A stretch of 64,000 bases of DNA from Monomorium pharaonis (lineage: Eukaryota; Arthropoda; Insecta; Hymenoptera; Formicidae). The notes under the pieces were generated by a model. That model worked only from the letters and a program-made list of their open reading frames with translations. It did not search any database and had not been told where the DNA came from. Location: NCBI RefSeq assembly GCF_013373865.1, contig NC_050467.1, forward strand, positions 25,256,996 through 25,320,995, written 5' to 3'. Of the stretch, positions 63,844-64,000 are shown one piece after another. The number at the start of each line of letters is the position of its first letter. Position 1 is the first letter of the stretch. The position numbers and the translations under genes were made by a program.

Positions 63844-64000
63844 CTCGTACATCGCCGGCTGGAATATAATTTTCGACGGGCACGGAGAGATAGTGGGAGT
63901 GCATCGACCGAAAATTAACTGCTCTTTAGGGCAAATTGATCGGCCGTGTTCGCACTCGATTTTTCTGCGCGCCCGTTTAAAAACGTAGGAGGTGCGGATT

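Larger units (their letters stand above)
54766..64000. other. 5' flank of ems, no second gene supported
   Basis: The 5' UTR and promoter of ems must lie in the first kilobase or so, or in an unseen upstream exon. A pyrimidine-rich plus strand (polypurine on the ems sense strand) spans about 55820-55945. From 56.0 to 58.2 kb the sequence is AT-rich with no gene-like frame. Unique CpG-richer sequence occurs at about 59.1-59.4, 61.1-61.8, 62.0-62.5 and 62.9-64.0 kb. CT tracts lie at 61441-61470 and 63811-63843. The longest open frames (58262-58648, 60633-60956, 63524-63988) have no recognisable motif. Confidence 0.65.

Noticed and set aside
63524..63988. 154-codon open frame at the right edge.
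   Set aside because: No recognisable domain. It runs into a CT microsatellite that reads as Leu/Ser repeats, overlaps another open frame of equal quality, and sits in CpG-rich sequence where stops are rare.

Overview
The window is eukaryotic nuclear DNA from an insect, most likely a hymenopteran (ant- or bee-like). Long AT-rich stretches alternate with CpG-rich unique sequence. There are many GA/CT microsatellites and small inverted-repeat elements, and almost no coding sequence. No bacterial-type operons, tRNAs, rRNAs or CRISPR arrays were seen.

Only one protein-coding gene can be supported: an empty spiracles/EMX-class homeobox gene on the minus strand. It occupies 54765 down to 17952 in three coding exons. 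Exon 1 (54765-53844) encodes the eh1-like Groucho motif, a His/Pro/Gly/Ala-rich region and a YPWL hexapeptide-like motif. Exon 2 (37322-37150) encodes homeodomain residues 1-44. Exon 3 (18230-17952) encodes residues 45-60 and an EMX-like acidic tail. The joins are in frame (phase 1, then phase 0) and give a 457-residue protein. About 35 kb of the 37-kb gene is intron.

Layout: 1-17951 is the 3' flank, with microsatellites, one compound inverted-repeat element and a cluster of homeodomain-type core sites near 11.7-12.2 kb. 18231-37149 is intron 2, with four MITE-like elements, a short near-perfect hairpin and TAAT-rich segments. 37323-53843 is intron 1, with three octamer (POU) sites near 39 kb, a roughly 600-bp inverted-repeat element, a 153-bp tandem array at 44.7-45.4 kb and a long hairpin at 48.3 kb. 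54766-64000 is the 5' flank, with a candidate CCAAT/Inr promoter near 55.6 kb and no second gene.

The large introns and flanks, with many short homeodomain- and POU-type sites, fit a developmental regulator with dispersed enhancers. The enhancer assignments are inference. The gene structure is read directly from the sequence.
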